64,000 bases of DNA from contig NZ_LYPC01000016.1 in the NCBI RefSeq assembly GCF_001700435.1, forward strand, positions 1-64,000, given 5' to 3'. A program made the translations under genes and the position numbers. This document shows positions 26,463 to 36,243 of this stretch, piece by piece; the stretch's first letter is position 1; each line of letters starts with the position of its first letter. The stretch comes from Paenibacillus pectinilyticus. Its GTDB lineage: Bacteria > Bacillota > Bacilli > Paenibacillales > NBRC-103111. The notes under the pieces are model-generated. The model was given only the letters and a program-made list of their open reading frames with translations, was not told the origin of the DNA and ran no database searches.

Positions 26463-28282
26463 CGCTGTGCCCCCCTGTCCAATGGCAACACGACTTTCAC
26501 GACCGTTCCTTCGTCCAGTTCGCTCAAGACGGTAATTCCGTACTCGTTTCCATAATACAATTTGATCCTCGAATTCACGTTATAAATGCCTACTCGATCT
26601 CTTGCCTTGCTATGAAGCGAGGTTTGCATATTCTCCCTGAGCATGGCGTTCATGTCCTCGACTTGCTGGCTATCCATGCCTTTTCCATTATCCTCAACGT
26701 AAATCCATAGCTCGTTCCCATAAGACTGTGCGTAGATTCGGATCAGCCGCTCCCCGATTTTGTCTTCTAGTCCATGCAATATCGCATTTTCCACGATCGG
26801 CTGTATCGTAAGCCGCAAAATTTGCTCGGCAAGCAGATCCCTGTCGATATCGAAGGTGACGTTGAACGCGTCCCCGAATCGAAGCTGCTGCAGCGTCAAA
26901 TACTTCTTCACGTGATCCAATTCTTCATCCAGTGTCACAATGAATCGGCCTTTGTTCAGCGAATAGCGGAACAGATCGGACAAATCTTGCACCATGTCAC
27001 GAGCCATGTCAGCGTTCTCGTTCTGAATGACCGCTTTAATGGACGAGAGCGTATTATAAAGAAAATGAGGATTGATCTTGCTTTGCAGCGATTCGATTTC
27101 GGATTGCCTACGGAACAGCTCGATCTCGTATTTTTCCTTAATCATAATGTTGACGTTCGTGGCCATTGTGTTAAAACCTTGGACAATTGCCGCAAATTCG
27201 TCTTCCCCCCGTACCTCGGCTTTGACATCAAAGTCGCCTTTTTGAAACCGTAGGAAAGACTTCTTCAATCGAATCAGAGGTGATGTGATGAAATTGGACA
27301 GCAGGATAGACAATAAGACGGTCGACAGCACCAACAAAGCAATGAGCACGAAATTGATCCTTTGCACAACTTGCATCTTCTGTTCGATGACCCGTTCGGG
27401 GATCAGTGTAAACACTTTGAACTTGAAATCTGACGAATTGCTGTAGATAACGTACTGACCATTCCAACTAAAGCTAGTCTGCTTCGCACCATCCATGAGC
27501 TTCCCTTCGGCAAGTTCCTGCAACTGTGAAATTGAATCAGGCAATTTAGCATTATTAAATACAATGGAGTTGTCTTCTGCCTCAATAATGACCGTATCCT
27601 TATCATCGATCTTCCCGTGCGTGACTACTTCGCCGAATTTGGTTAGTTCCTGCGTGAAGAGTGATATGCCGATTGGCTTGTTGTTTTCCTTAATGTCGAG
27701 AAGTGTCCGCATAACTCCGATTACGTGATTGTTCTTATGATAAAGAATCGAGCTCTTCATCGTCTGATCGAGGTCGATTTGGTTAATAACGGGTTCACCG
27801 TTCACATCAAGCGAATCCAGTATCTTCGGAAGCGTCACCTTCGCGCCTTCTTTGGGTGTGAACCCGTCGGCATTCACATAGGTCGTAATTGTACCGTTCA
27901 GGGCCATTAAGCCGACACCGTCAAATCGATCATTATTACTCAAGATACTGGTGAAAAAGTAGTTCACCCGATTAGCCGCATCGAAGTACCCTTCGTCGAT
28001 CGTAGCGGTGTCATAGGATAGTAACTTGCGAATATCCGTAAGGTTATATACGAGAGCCTCGGACTGCTTCTGCATACTGCGTAAATTTTCATCAATGCTT
28101 TTGGAGACTTGGTCGTTTAATGTCTTCTTATACGTAATGAAATCGGACTGGAACAACTTACGCGTACTGTTCTGGGAAATCGTCGTCAGGATGATCGCCG
28201 GGATGGACGTCGCTAGAATTAAGAGCAGGAAAATTTTGAAGAACACTTTTTTCTTGTAGATCGATAGCAGTTTTTTGATCAT
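26459..28282 (-). CDS. YesM-like sensor histidine kinase
   Basis: This is 607 residues. First membrane helix at about 12-35, then an extracellular Cache-like sensor to about 285, a second membrane helix (FVLIALLVLSTVLLSILLSNFI), HAMP, the His_kinase domain with the phosphoacceptor in SKINPHFLYNTLSSIKAVIQ, and HATPase_c with N box QPIVENAILHGLE and G1 box VEDNGKGMD. The ATG at 28282 has GGGGGG 4-9 nt upstream; an earlier in-frame TTG at 28369 is less likely. It signals through the overlapping YesN-like gene. Class-I sugar systems of this kind often sense the binding protein or an oligosaccharide. Confidence 0.93.
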   Translation of the reverse strand: MIKKLLSIYKKKVFFKIFLLLILATSIPAIILTTISQNSTRKLFQSDFITYKKTLNDQVSKSIDENLRSMQKQSEALVYNLTDIRKLLSYDTATIDEGYFDAANRVNYFFTSILSNNDRFDGVGLMALNGTITTYVNADGFTPKEGAKVTLPKILDSLDVNGEPVINQIDLDQTMKSSILYHKNNHVIGVMRTLLDIKENNKPIGISLFTQELTKFGEVVTHGKIDDKDTVIIEAEDNSIVFNNAKLPDSISQLQELAEGKLMDGAKQTSFSWNGQYVIYSNSSDFKFKVFTLIPERVIEQKMQVVQRINFVLIALLVLSTVLLSILLSNFITSPLIRLKKSFLRFQKGDFDVKAEVRGEDEFAAIVQGFNTMATNVNIMIKEKYEIELFRRQSEIESLQSKINPHFLYNTLSSIKAVIQNENADMARDMVQDLSDLFRYSLNKGRFIVTLDEELDHVKKYLTLQQLRFGDAFNVTFDIDRDLLAEQILRLTIQPIVENAILHGLEDKIGERLIRIYAQSYGNELWIYVEDNGKGMDSQQVEDMNAMLRENMQTSLHSKARDRVGIYNVNSRIKLYYGNEYGITVLSELDEGTVVKVVLPLDRGAQR

Positions 28283-28325
28283 GTTCCCCCCGCCGGTTAT
28301 CGTTAGTTTTCTATTCTCATTATAA

Positions 28326-28339
28326 CGAAAGCGCTTTAA
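28326..28339. promoter_or_regulatory. cre-like CcpA site before the two-component genes
   Basis: CGAAAGCGCTTTAA matches the cre consensus TGWAANCGNTNWCA at 12 of 14 positions and has the AAAGCGCTTT core. It lies just upstream of TATAAT on the minus strand, about 50 nt before the kinase start. It suggests carbon-catabolite repression. Confidence 0.65.
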
Positions 28340-28421
28340 ACCTGTATATGTTTTCGGCCAAGAGAGCAATTTACATCACTATTGTTCAAAAGTATTCACT
28401 ATTCGGACGAATGAATTACCC

Positions 28422-28440
28422 TCTATAATGAAATTGTCAG
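28422..28440 (+). promoter_or_regulatory. probable -10 region of the sugar ABC operon
   Basis: TATAAT near 28423-28428 with a weak TTCGGA 16 bp upstream. The poor -35 is what an activator-dependent (YesN-controlled) promoter would show. Confidence 0.45.
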
Positions 28441-28489
28441 AACGCGCGACTGGCTAAACTAACGTATACAACCAAGGGGGATCATTACT

Positions 28490-29830
28490 ATGTTAAGAAA
28501 GTCCGTCCAGCTCGGAATCGCAACAAGTCTCGTACTCACGCTCGCAGCATGCGGCAGCAGTACCAAGGATAACTCCAACGCGACAACTGCTTCTCCCAAG
28601 TCTACAGCTGCTTCAACTAACGCTACACCCGCTGCATCCGCAAATCCGAACGATGAAGCATTCCAAATCAGCGTCGCGCACTGGATTCTTGGTTCTTCCA
28701 ACGCATACGCTGAACAATACATGAAGAATGTCGAAGCACTCTATAAGAAAAAATATCCGAACGCCACGATCAAATGGAATCCGATCCAAGGAGAAAAATA
28801 CCACGAATTGCTCAAAGCTCAGCTTGCGACAGGCAGCGCTCCAGACGTCTTCTTCCATCAGAATGCACTTGTACCTTTCGCCAAAGCCGGCTACTTGACT
28901 GATCTGTCCGATCAGCCGTGGGCTTCCAAGATCATGGCCAGCACTAAGCCTGATAACGAATTCCAAGGCAAAGTTTACGCAGCACCTGTCGACGTATCTG
29001 GGTGGGGCATTTTCTATAACAAAAAAGTATTCTCTGACGCCGGTCTTACGGTTCCGAAGAACTATCAAGAGTTCCTCGATGATAGCGAAAAACTCAAGAA
29101 CGCGGGCGTCATCCCGGTCACGGCGGGCTTCAAAGACGGATGGCCGATCTCCGGAACATGGATCTCACTTGCATCCTTCGTCTACGGTGCAAATAAAAAC
29201 GTAGCTAAAGACTTGTACGACAGCAAAACCAAAGTCAATGGACCTGAATTCAAAGCATTGTTCGATGGTTTCACGCAAATGGTCCAAAAAGGCTACTTAT
29301 CCAAGAGCGTCTTGAGCACTGGCTACGATACGGCCGTGCAACAAGTCGGCGAAGGAAAAGCTGCCATGATGTTCAACGGTCCATGGATGAACAGCGTTGT
29401 CGCTGATAAATACAAAGTCGATCTTGGCTTCTTCCCGCTTCCAGATCCACAGGGCAACGATTTCGTAACTACAGCTACGAACGCATCCTTATCCTTGAAC
29501 GCCAAATATCCGAACAAACAACGCGGTATCGATATGATCAATGCTTTGATCGACAGCAGCACATTGCCTGGATTACTTCAGAACAGCGCGTTTACAGGAC
29601 TGCCGAATATCACAATTCCACAAAACACAAGCGGTGGCAAAGACTATGCAGGTGCGCTTTCGAAATATGATTCTCAAATGCAAATGACCCTATGGCTTCC
29701 GCCTTCAGCACAAGATGCTTTGTCCTCCGTCATTACGAAAATCGCAGCAGGCAAGAGCTACACAGCCGCTGATTTGGACGCCGTAGACCAAGCTTATCAA
29801 CGTGATAAAGGCCTAGTTAACCTTCCTTAG
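28490..29830 (+). CDS. CUT1-type sugar ABC transporter substrate-binding lipoprotein
   Basis: This is 446 residues. A lipoprotein signal with lipobox LTLAAC is followed by a Ser/Thr/Asn-rich linker and then the SBP_bac_1 fold: YMKNVEALYKKKYPNATIKW, LLKAQLATGSAPDVFFHQ, YAAPVDVSGWGIFYNKKVFSDAGL and GKAAMMFNGPWMNS. It binds an oligosaccharide outside the membrane. It is the first gene of an ABC operon with two permeases; no ATPase is encoded here, as is common where a shared MsmX-type ATPase serves. AAGGGGG precedes the ATG. Confidence 0.93.
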   Translation: MLRKSVQLGIATSLVLTLAACGSSTKDNSNATTASPKSTAASTNATPAASANPNDEAFQISVAHWILGSSNAYAEQYMKNVEALYKKKYPNATIKWNPIQGEKYHELLKAQLATGSAPDVFFHQNALVPFAKAGYLTDLSDQPWASKIMASTKPDNEFQGKVYAAPVDVSGWGIFYNKKVFSDAGLTVPKNYQEFLDDSEKLKNAGVIPVTAGFKDGWPISGTWISLASFVYGANKNVAKDLYDSKTKVNGPEFKALFDGFTQMVQKGYLSKSVLSTGYDTAVQQVGEGKAAMMFNGPWMNSVVADKYKVDLGFFPLPDPQGNDFVTTATNASLSLNAKYPNKQRGIDMINALIDSSTLPGLLQNSAFTGLPNITIPQNTSGGKDYAGALSKYDSQMQMTLWLPPSAQDALSSVITKIAAGKSYTAADLDAVDQAYQRDKGLVNLP

Positions 29831-29847
29831 TCGCAAAATCGAACCTC

Positions 29848-29889
29848 ACGCGGAGTGCTGCGAAGGACGTTGTCTGCAGCACTCCGTGA
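29848..29889 (+). promoter_or_regulatory. intercistronic hairpin between binding protein and permease
   Basis: CGGAGTGCTGC (29851-29861) pairs perfectly with GCAGCACTCCG (29876-29886) and has no U run. Such stems after binding-protein genes usually stabilise the upstream message or reduce read-through, so that the lipoprotein is made in excess. Confidence 0.7.
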
Positions 29890-29933
29890 TTTATCCAATA
29901 ACCGTATTCTCGCACAAGGAGTGGACCGACGGA

Positions 29934-30812
29934 ATGAAAAGAAGCACTTTAGACTACTTGCAACGCGTCTCGTTCATGATACCCGTGCTCCTGATAATCG
30001 CGGTCTTCGTAGCCTATCCTTTTCTCTCCAGTATCTATTATTCGTTCACGGATTGGAACGGCATCTCGAAACCTAACTTTATCGGATTGCTCAATTACAG
30101 GAACCTACTGAAGGACATGACCTTCCTTCACTCACTCCGAAACATCTTATTTTTCACGCTCGGTACCATCTTATTAATCAATCCGCTATCTTTGATGCTG
30201 GCTTTGATTCTTAACTCGAAAATAAAAGGACGTTCCCTATTACGAACTTTGTTTTATTTGCCTTCCATTATCAGCTTAATCGTCATTTCGAATATCTGGG
30301 TCATCATTCTCTCTTACGATGGATTGATGAATAAACTGATTAGCCTAGTGGGCTTAGACAGTCTACAAACGGATTGGCTCGGGGATTTCGACAAAACGCC
30401 CTGGGTTCTCTTATTCATTATTTTGTGGCAAGGCGTCGGTAACTCCGCTGTCTTCTACATCGCCGGGTTGCAGAGCGTTCCTGCGGAACTATACGAGGCT
30501 GCGGACATCGACGGTGTCGGCAAATGGAGCCGCTTTAGCCGTATCACCTTCCCGCTGCTAATGCCAGCTGTTACCATCGTCACGTTTTTTAACCTGTCGG
30601 GTACGTTAAAGCTATTCGATCTTCCCCTCATCATGACAAAAGGCGGACCTTCCGACGTCACTTTAACGCCGACAATGCTGATCTACAATCAGGCCTTTCA
30701 ATATAATGCCTCCGGCTATGCAACCACCACAGGCGTTTTCCTATTGCTCATTATTTTCGCGGTATCAGCCCTGCAGCTATGGTTAACCCGCTCCCGGGAG
30801 GTAGAGATGTGA
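29934..30812 (+). CDS. CUT1 sugar ABC transporter permease (MalF type)
   Basis: About 292 residues with six membrane spans (FMIPVLLIIAVFVAYPFLSSIYYSF onwards). The EAA loop for ATPase contact is SVPAELYEAADIDGVGKWSRFSRITFPLLMP. AAGGAG is 12 nt from the ATG at 29934. An upstream GTG at 29886 falls inside the hairpin and is not used in my reading. It pairs with the next permease, which its stop codon overlaps. Confidence 0.92.
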   Translation: MKRSTLDYLQRVSFMIPVLLIIAVFVAYPFLSSIYYSFTDWNGISKPNFIGLLNYRNLLKDMTFLHSLRNILFFTLGTILLINPLSLMLALILNSKIKGRSLLRTLFYLPSIISLIVISNIWVIILSYDGLMNKLISLVGLDSLQTDWLGDFDKTPWVLLFIILWQGVGNSAVFYIAGLQSVPAELYEAADIDGVGKWSRFSRITFPLLMPAVTIVTFFNLSGTLKLFDLPLIMTKGGPSDVTLTPTMLIYNQAFQYNASGYATTTGVFLLLIIFAVSALQLWLTRSREVEM

Positions 30813-31669
30813 GTAAGACATTAAGCTTGAAGGCACCAACCAAAGGCAGCACAATCGGATCCGCAGTTATGTTCCTCATCGCGCTGTTGTTTACTGCGCC
30901 GTTTCTCGTCCTCATCATGACGACCTTTAAAGACGAAGATCACGTGTTTGACCCGTTTTACTTGCCGGATTTCACCCGTTTCGATAACTATAGAATCGTC
31001 TTTGCTTCGCCGACCTTCTTTAAGGCGTTGATGAATACCGTCCTCATCTGCTCATGTACACTGATCATCGCGGTCATCGTTTCTTCCATGGCCGGATATG
31101 TCGTCAGCCGTTCGAAAGAGCGATTTTTTAAAGGCATGTATTTCATCTTCGTGTTCGCTCTGATCATTCCGGCCCAAACTAACATGGTCGTTTTCTATAA
31201 AATGGGAACTTCCTTGCACATGATGAACACGATCCCCTTCTTGATTCTGATCTACTTATCAGGCAATGTTGCCTATACCTCATTGATCTACGCCGGCTTT
31301 ACGAAGTCCATCCCGATTCAGCTAGAGGAGGCGGCGGCAATCGACGGTTGCGGGAAGCTATCGACGTTCATCCGAATCGTATTCCCGCTGTTAATGCCTG
31401 CAACGGCTACTGTGTTCGTCGTGGAAATCTTCTGGTATTGGAACGACTTCCAAGGTCCGCTTATTTATCTAAGCAACGGCAAAGTACCTACGCTTATGCT
31501 TGAGATTTATAACTTCCGAAGCTATGTGGGTACGTTAAGCTATTCCGTTACTTCCTGGGGCCCTGTCTCTGCGATCTGTGTCGTTTCGACAATTCCTATT
31601 CTCTTGTTTTACTTGTTTACACAGAAATACTTGCTAAAGGGCCTTACTGTAGGTGCCGTCAAAGGATAA
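30809..31669 (+). CDS. CUT1 sugar ABC transporter permease (MalG type)
   Basis: This is 286 residues and six membrane spans. The EAA loop is KSIPIQLEEAAAIDGCGKLSTFIRIVFPLLMP. The GTG at 30809 overlaps the preceding stop (GTGA) and has GGGAGG 7 nt before it. The in-frame ATG at 30779 would lie inside the other permease without a ribosome site. It forms the membrane pore with the preceding permease. Confidence 0.92.
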   Translation: MSKTLSLKAPTKGSTIGSAVMFLIALLFTAPFLVLIMTTFKDEDHVFDPFYLPDFTRFDNYRIVFASPTFFKALMNTVLICSCTLIIAVIVSSMAGYVVSRSKERFFKGMYFIFVFALIIPAQTNMVVFYKMGTSLHMMNTIPFLILIYLSGNVAYTSLIYAGFTKSIPIQLEEAAAIDGCGKLSTFIRIVFPLLMPATATVFVVEIFWYWNDFQGPLIYLSNGKVPTLMLEIYNFRSYVGTLSYSVTSWGPVSAICVVSTIPILLFYLFTQKYLLKGLTVGAVKG

Positions 31670-31672
31670 CGT

Positions 31673-31730
31673 AAAAGAGGAACTGCCCGAGGTCATCGCA
31701 AGATGACTTTCGAGCAGTCCCTCTTTTTTT
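31673..31730 (+). terminator. terminator of the sugar ABC operon
   Basis: A long stem, AAAGAGG-ACTGC-GAGGTCATC with GATGACTTTCGAGCAGTCCCTCTTT, GCAA loop, then TTTTTTT. Confidence 0.92.
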
Positions 31731-31770
31731 ATGTGTAAATCATGTTATTCAGGAGGTGCCTCCTTCGATT

Positions 31771-34700
31771 CTACCAACTCCAAGCTTCCACTTCGACCAG
31801 TCGGCTGGCATAATTATCGGCCGCCGCATTAACGGTTACACGGATTTTGGTTGTGCTGATCGGAGCAAACATGAACTTCCTGCCCACATTGGTGTTGCCT
31901 GTAACGCTTCCTCCTGGTACGGTCGTCCAAGCCGAGCCATTCCAATATTGCACAGTGTACGCCGTCGCGCCACCCGTCGAGAACGTCATCGTATCCGTCG
32001 GATCGGCTGGAGAGCTGTAGTTGTTTTGCAGCGTGTAGACGTCGATCTCGTTAATCGTCTTGGTTCCGCTGAAATCGATTTGCAGCCAGTCAGGGAACGT
32101 ATAGAACGTGGAATCACTCCATCCTCCACCACTCGTCCAGTTCAAGCCTTTCCTGTCGCCGTTGATAACGGAGCTCGCCGGATAACTCGCCGATAGCGTA
32201 GATGAAGCGGTAGCCGTCCCTCCGTTAGCGGATAACGCAACGTTCGTGCCGTAATTTGTCGCCTGAATTTCGGACAGCCCGACGTTCAGACCTGAACCTC
32301 CGGACACCTGAAATTTCATCCATGTGACGCTTTTACTCGGGAACACCACTTCCAATGGAGCACCGTTTGTTGGAATACCCGCCACCGGAACGCTCGAGCC
32401 GTCGCTGAATGTTAACGTGCCATTATTCGCGTTGTCTGTCGTGTTCGGACGATCGAACAACACGACTTTGTTAATTGTTTTGGAGCTGTTCCAATTGAGT
32501 TGAATCCATGGATTCGTTTGGCCGAGCGACGCCCACTCACCCACATCACTCTGTTTCACGATGCCGTCGACCGCCAAGTCTGGCGAATAAGACGCATTAT
32601 ATTGCGACGATGCTGTTACCACTGCAGCCGGGGCTGCGTTGCTTTCCGGCAAAGGCAATGTCGTCGGATTCACCCCGTATGCTTCGATTTCCGCAAGTCC
32701 CGTGTTAGAGCCGCTGCCACCAGATGCTTGGAACTTGACCCAGGTTGCCAATCTTGCCGTGAAAGTAACGACGAGAGGGGAACCGTCCTTTGGAATTCCT
32801 GTGACCGCTACACTAGATCCGTCACTGAACGTCAACGTACCGCCGTTCACGTTATCCGTCAAATTGGACCGATCGTACAGTACGATTTTGTTCAAGGAGA
32901 TCGGTTTCACCCAATCCGCTCTGATCCATGGATTCGTTTCTCCGTTCGAAGCCCACTCGCTGTTCTCATAGTAATTGTAGAGATTATCGTTCGCTTTGAC
33001 CGCTCCGTAGGTTGCGCTGAATTCGGACGAAACGGACACCGTCGCTTTGATTGCAATATCGCCTAAAGTTCCTGTACTTTCATAGGCTTGAAACTCGAGC
33101 AAACCATTATTAGTACCCGAGCCACCCGACGCTTGGAACTTCACCCACGTTACGTTCTTGGTTGCGAAGGTTACTGTCAAGCCGCTGCCGTCCGTCGGAA
33201 TTCCCGTCACGGGTTGGCTAGTGCCGTCACTAAACGTTAACGTTCCTCCATTAACATTGTCCGAGCTGCTGGTTCTATCGTTCAATACGATTTTATTGAT
33301 GTTCTGGGCCGTCGGCCACGTCAGCTTGATCCATGGATTGGTCTCCCCGTTCGACGCCCATTCGCTCGCGTACACGAGCTGCCTTAGCCCGTCGCCAGCT
33401 TTATCTACGGCATAATCGCTACTGAATTGCGAAGAAGCCGTGAGCGTCGCGTCTTTCACCATATTCTCTTGGCTAATGGCCGAGGGCGTTACGACCGGAT
33501 CAGGCGTACCCGATTTCACGATCATTCCTGCAACGGAGAATGGCGCCAATGTAACCGTCTCGGTGACTTGCCCGGATACGACCGTTTTGTTCGACGTTTG
33601 GTAAACCGACTCACCAGTGTTCGTGAAATCGCGGAACGTCGCCAGATAGGTGCTAACTTGCGCGGAGCCAGTTAACCCTGTATTTTTGAACGTCACGTTG
33701 ACGTTCTTATATTGCGCTGTATTATTCGTTAAAAAGGCCACCTTGCTGCCGCCTGCGTTGGTCGCGCCGAATGCATCATCGATTCCCGCAACGCTCGTGC
33801 TGTTGACATTAAAGGCACCCGCACCCAATCCCAGCTTTTTACTAAGGATTTTATAGGTGTACGCCATCGGCAGTAACGAACTGGTGTTCGTCGCATCATT
33901 CCATGTGTACATGCCGTAATTGGATTTGTCGGTCGGAGAGAAATAGGGCTCCCCGCTGAGCGGATAATAAGACGGATACGCCGAGTAGTAATCGAGCGCA
34001 TAGTAGCCTTGTTTAATGAAGCGCGACATTTGCAGGCCAAGCCATGAACCCGAATTGAAGCCTCTCTCTTCCAAGTAGGATGGCTCCGTGTTGAATTCCG
34101 TCACCATGATCGGAACGGTGCTCGCGTAGCCTCTCGTTGTAAATGTGCTCTTCATTGGGTTGATATCGATTTTACCCGCCGTACGAGAGTATTCGTGAAA
34201 GGAACCGAAATTCACCGAGCTATGCGGAATTCTGGTGTCGTCCAGCACAGCCGCCAAATTCGCCGTCTCCATGCCATAGGAGCTCAGGCCCCCCATCGGC
34301 ACCGTTGCGTTGACGGATCGAATCGCGTTCGCGATATGGTAGTAAAAATCTTTGATTGCCGTTTGTGAATCGGTATACCCGCTCCCCGACAAGTTCAGAA
34401 ACCAGGACGCGTTCGGCTCATTCAAGATCTCAACCCAATCGATATCGGCCTGATACTTGGTGTAAATCTTCTTTACGATATCCTCGTAAATCGACCAATC
34501 CTTCGGAATACCGAAAATATCGCCGCTGTACGTCAGAAAGGCTGGCGCATAGGCAAAGATCATACTCACTTTCATGTTGTTAGCTTTAGCCTGACTGACC
34601 CACCAGAACGAGCTCCAATCCCAGTTATTCGGGTCTGTGCAGTTGCCGGTGTTCGCGTTCCATGCGGCAATCGTGGAACACATATTCAATTTGTCCAAAT

Positions 34701-34938
34701 AAGCCGTGTTCCTAATTCTCGTCATCCCGATGTCCTGAAGCTTAGGGAAGATGTCGCTCGCTTGCGACTGCAGCGGATTCTTGTTAAATCCGAACACGTA
34801 AGGCGAGCCCTGCACGGTATTCACCGCATAATCGACGGAGACGTTCGCGCCTGCAGCGGCATAGGCGCCGCTTGGCAAAAATAAAGCAAAAATCATCGTA
34901 GCCAAAATCAATACCGTTAAACCTTTAGCCTTTTTCAA
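31771..34938 (-). CDS. secreted GH-A clan glycosidase with four discoidin-like modules
   Basis: This is 1055 residues starting at TTG (34938), with GAGAGGGTG 7-9 nt upstream. The signal peptide ends at AYAA. The (beta/alpha)8 catalytic domain, about 35-470, has the acid/base Glu in WVEILNEPNASWF and the likely nucleophile in PIMVTEFNTEPS, the Glu pair of clan GH-A. GH39-like is a reasonable guess, not established. Three DUF7402-type galactose-binding folds (about 495-895) share the pattern SEWASNGETNPWI and TLTFSDGS with DNA repeats near 32505, 32923 and 33332. A classical F5/8 type C domain (about 900-1055) ends the protein. It is exported and probably cuts polysaccharide for the neighbouring ABC importer. 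A cre-like site lies upstream. There is no SLH motif, so it may be freely secreted or carbohydrate-tethered. Confidence 0.85.
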   Translation of the reverse strand: MKKAKGLTVLILATMIFALFLPSGAYAAAGANVSVDYAVNTVQGSPYVFGFNKNPLQSQASDIFPKLQDIGMTRIRNTAYLDKLNMCSTIAAWNANTGNCTDPNNWDWSSFWWVSQAKANNMKVSMIFAYAPAFLTYSGDIFGIPKDWSIYEDIVKKIYTKYQADIDWVEILNEPNASWFLNLSGSGYTDSQTAIKDFYYHIANAIRSVNATVPMGGLSSYGMETANLAAVLDDTRIPHSSVNFGSFHEYSRTAGKIDINPMKSTFTTRGYASTVPIMVTEFNTEPSYLEERGFNSGSWLGLQMSRFIKQGYYALDYYSAYPSYYPLSGEPYFSPTDKSNYGMYTWNDATNTSSLLPMAYTYKILSKKLGLGAGAFNVNSTSVAGIDDAFGATNAGGSKVAFLTNNTAQYKNVNVTFKNTGLTGSAQVSTYLATFRDFTNTGESVYQTSNKTVVSGQVTETVTLAPFSVAGMIVKSGTPDPVVTPSAISQENMVKDATLTASSQFSSDYAVDKAGDGLRQLVYASEWASNGETNPWIKLTWPTAQNINKIVLNDRTSSSDNVNGGTLTFSDGTSQPVTGIPTDGSGLTVTFATKNVTWVKFQASGGSGTNNGLLEFQAYESTGTLGDIAIKATVSVSSEFSATYGAVKANDNLYNYYENSEWASNGETNPWIRADWVKPISLNKIVLYDRSNLTDNVNGGTLTFSDGSSVAVTGIPKDGSPLVVTFTARLATWVKFQASGGSGSNTGLAEIEAYGVNPTTLPLPESNAAPAAVVTASSQYNASYSPDLAVDGIVKQSDVGEWASLGQTNPWIQLNWNSSKTINKVVLFDRPNTTDNANNGTLTFSDGSSVPVAGIPTNGAPLEVVFPSKSVTWMKFQVSGGSGLNVGLSEIQATNYGTNVALSANGGTATASSTLSASYPASSVINGDRKGLNWTSGGGWSDSTFYTFPDWLQIDFSGTKTINEIDVYTLQNNYSSPADPTDTMTFSTGGATAYTVQYWNGSAWTTVPGGSVTGNTNVGRKFMFAPISTTKIRVTVNAAADNYASRLVEVEAWSW

Positions 34939-35020
34939 AATTACACACCCTCTCGGTTTTTGGATTCCATCATTAAAGATATGTGTTGTATCTTTAACTT
35001 CACTTAAAAGAAAAGATAAA

Positions 35021-35034
35021 AGTAACCGTTTTCA
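35021..35034 (-). promoter_or_regulatory. cre-like CcpA site before the glycosidase gene
   Basis: On the minus strand TGAAAACGGTTACT matches TGWAANCGNTNWCA at 13 of 14 positions. It is about 85 nt before the TTG start, a position for catabolite repression. Confidence 0.7.
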
Positions 35035-35228
35035 ACATTTCCCATGAACGCATTGAGAAACTTCATCAAGGCAAATACATGGCCTAAACAATTCCATCAT
35101 AGCCTACTTTCTCACCCAATTTCAGTGAATAATTACGGTAGAAACGTGCCGTTTTTTGCCCAGATTGAAACCATGAATAGCCCTCAACTCTTATGCAACG
35201 AACACTGACAAGAACATCATTCCAAACA
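35035..35228. other. intergenic region, no gene seen
   Basis: The remaining part of the 350-bp gap before the ROK operon terminator. No coding frame with a ribosome site and no known RNA was recognised. Confidence 0.5.
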
Positions 35229-35229
35229 A

Positions 35230-35258
35230 ATAAAAGCCGCTGCGTAAGCGACTTTTCT
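35230..35258 (-). terminator. terminator of the DeoR-ManA-ROK operon
   Basis: On the minus strand AAAGTCGCT, TACGC loop and AGCGGCTTTT, with one G-U pair, then TTTATTTG. Confidence 0.75.
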
Positions 35259-35289
35259 CGGGATAATGATCTTGTATTCCAACCAACCT

Positions 35290-36234
35290 CTATTGCAGAC
35301 CTATATTTGACCGCCTAACGTAATCATAGATGCCTTTGAACGTGCTTGTCAGTGTATTTTGACTTATGACAACTTGTGTCCTGAGACCCTGCGAAGCCAA
35401 TTCCTTCTGAAACGCAGGTGCAAATAATGCACCGCTCTTAGAGATTTGCCCGCCTAGTACGATCTTGTTAGGAGTAAATTCTGTTAATGCAGGAAACAGA
35501 ATAAGAGCCATACGCCGACCAAACAGCTCAAATAGCTGTCTCTCGTTCTTTTCTCCAGCGATAGCGGCATTCGCCAAATCACGTACATCACGGCCGCTCA
35601 CATCCATCTCTAATTCCAAGGCTAATTGAATGACACCTCTCTTGGAGATGTAGTCATCCGCGATACCTTCCCGATAGGGCACCTCATACAACCAACCGTT
35701 TGCTGGAACGTCTGCCCTTTGTTGCACTAAGCAACCCTGTTCGAGAAAACACGAGCCAAGCCCCGTTCCGATCGTAAGGCATACAACCCGACCAGATGTC
35801 TGACCCTCCCCGTGGAGAGCTTCGCCAAGGCCGAACAAGGCAGCATCATTTTCGAAAATGATTCGGAACCCGGGGGCAAGTCTTTCCTTCACGAGAGGAT
35901 TTGCACGAAGTGCTTCCTCTAGCAGCTTTCCGACAGGGAGCCCGTATAACGCATCAAACTTACCTAAACCCTGAATAAGACTTATTCCGTTCTTGTAATC
36001 AAAAGGTCCAGGGAACGCCATACCGAGCCCATTAATCAGCGGATGATCTCGGTCTAATTTGGAGATCACATCCTGGACAACGCTTACGAAGTGATGAACC
36101 ATTCCTTCCGCACTTAATTCAGCTCGAGATTCGTAATGTGCAACGGTCGGACCTATAATCATTCCTTCGCTTACAGCTGCGGCCTTGATTTGCGTTCCTC
36201 CGACATCGAAGGCGAGAATAGTGATAGGATTCAT
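35290..36234 (-). CDS. ROK-family sugar kinase
   Basis: This is 314 residues with the ROK layout. The N-terminal phosphate-binding segment is AFDVGGTQIKAAAV, then GLGMAFPGPFD, the catalytic-Asp region FENDAALFGLGEAL, and LTIGTGLGSCF. The Cys-rich zinc motif seen in many ROK kinases is not obvious. It is likely a hexokinase-type enzyme, phosphorylating mannose or fructose or another hexose. It follows the ManA-like gene by 9 nt; AGGGGG lies 5 nt from the ATG. Kinase plus mannose-6-phosphate isomerase gives mannose to Man-6-P to fructose-6-P. Confidence 0.88.
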   Translation of the reverse strand: MNPITILAFDVGGTQIKAAAVSEGMIIGPTVAHYESRAELSAEGMVHHFVSVVQDVISKLDRDHPLINGLGMAFPGPFDYKNGISLIQGLGKFDALYGLPVGKLLEEALRANPLVKERLAPGFRIIFENDAALFGLGEALHGEGQTSGRVVCLTIGTGLGSCFLEQGCLVQQRADVPANGWLYEVPYREGIADDYISKRGVIQLALELEMDVSGRDVRDLANAAIAGEKNERQLFELFGRRMALILFPALTEFTPNKIVLGGQISKSGALFAPAFQKELASQGLRTQVVISQNTLTSTFKGIYDYVRRSNIGLQ

Positions 36235-36243
36235 TATGGCCCC

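Noticed and set aside
28613-29068. Minus-strand frame of 151 codons within the sugar-binding lipoprotein gene
   Set aside because: Antisense; no ribosome site; unrelated low-information translation.
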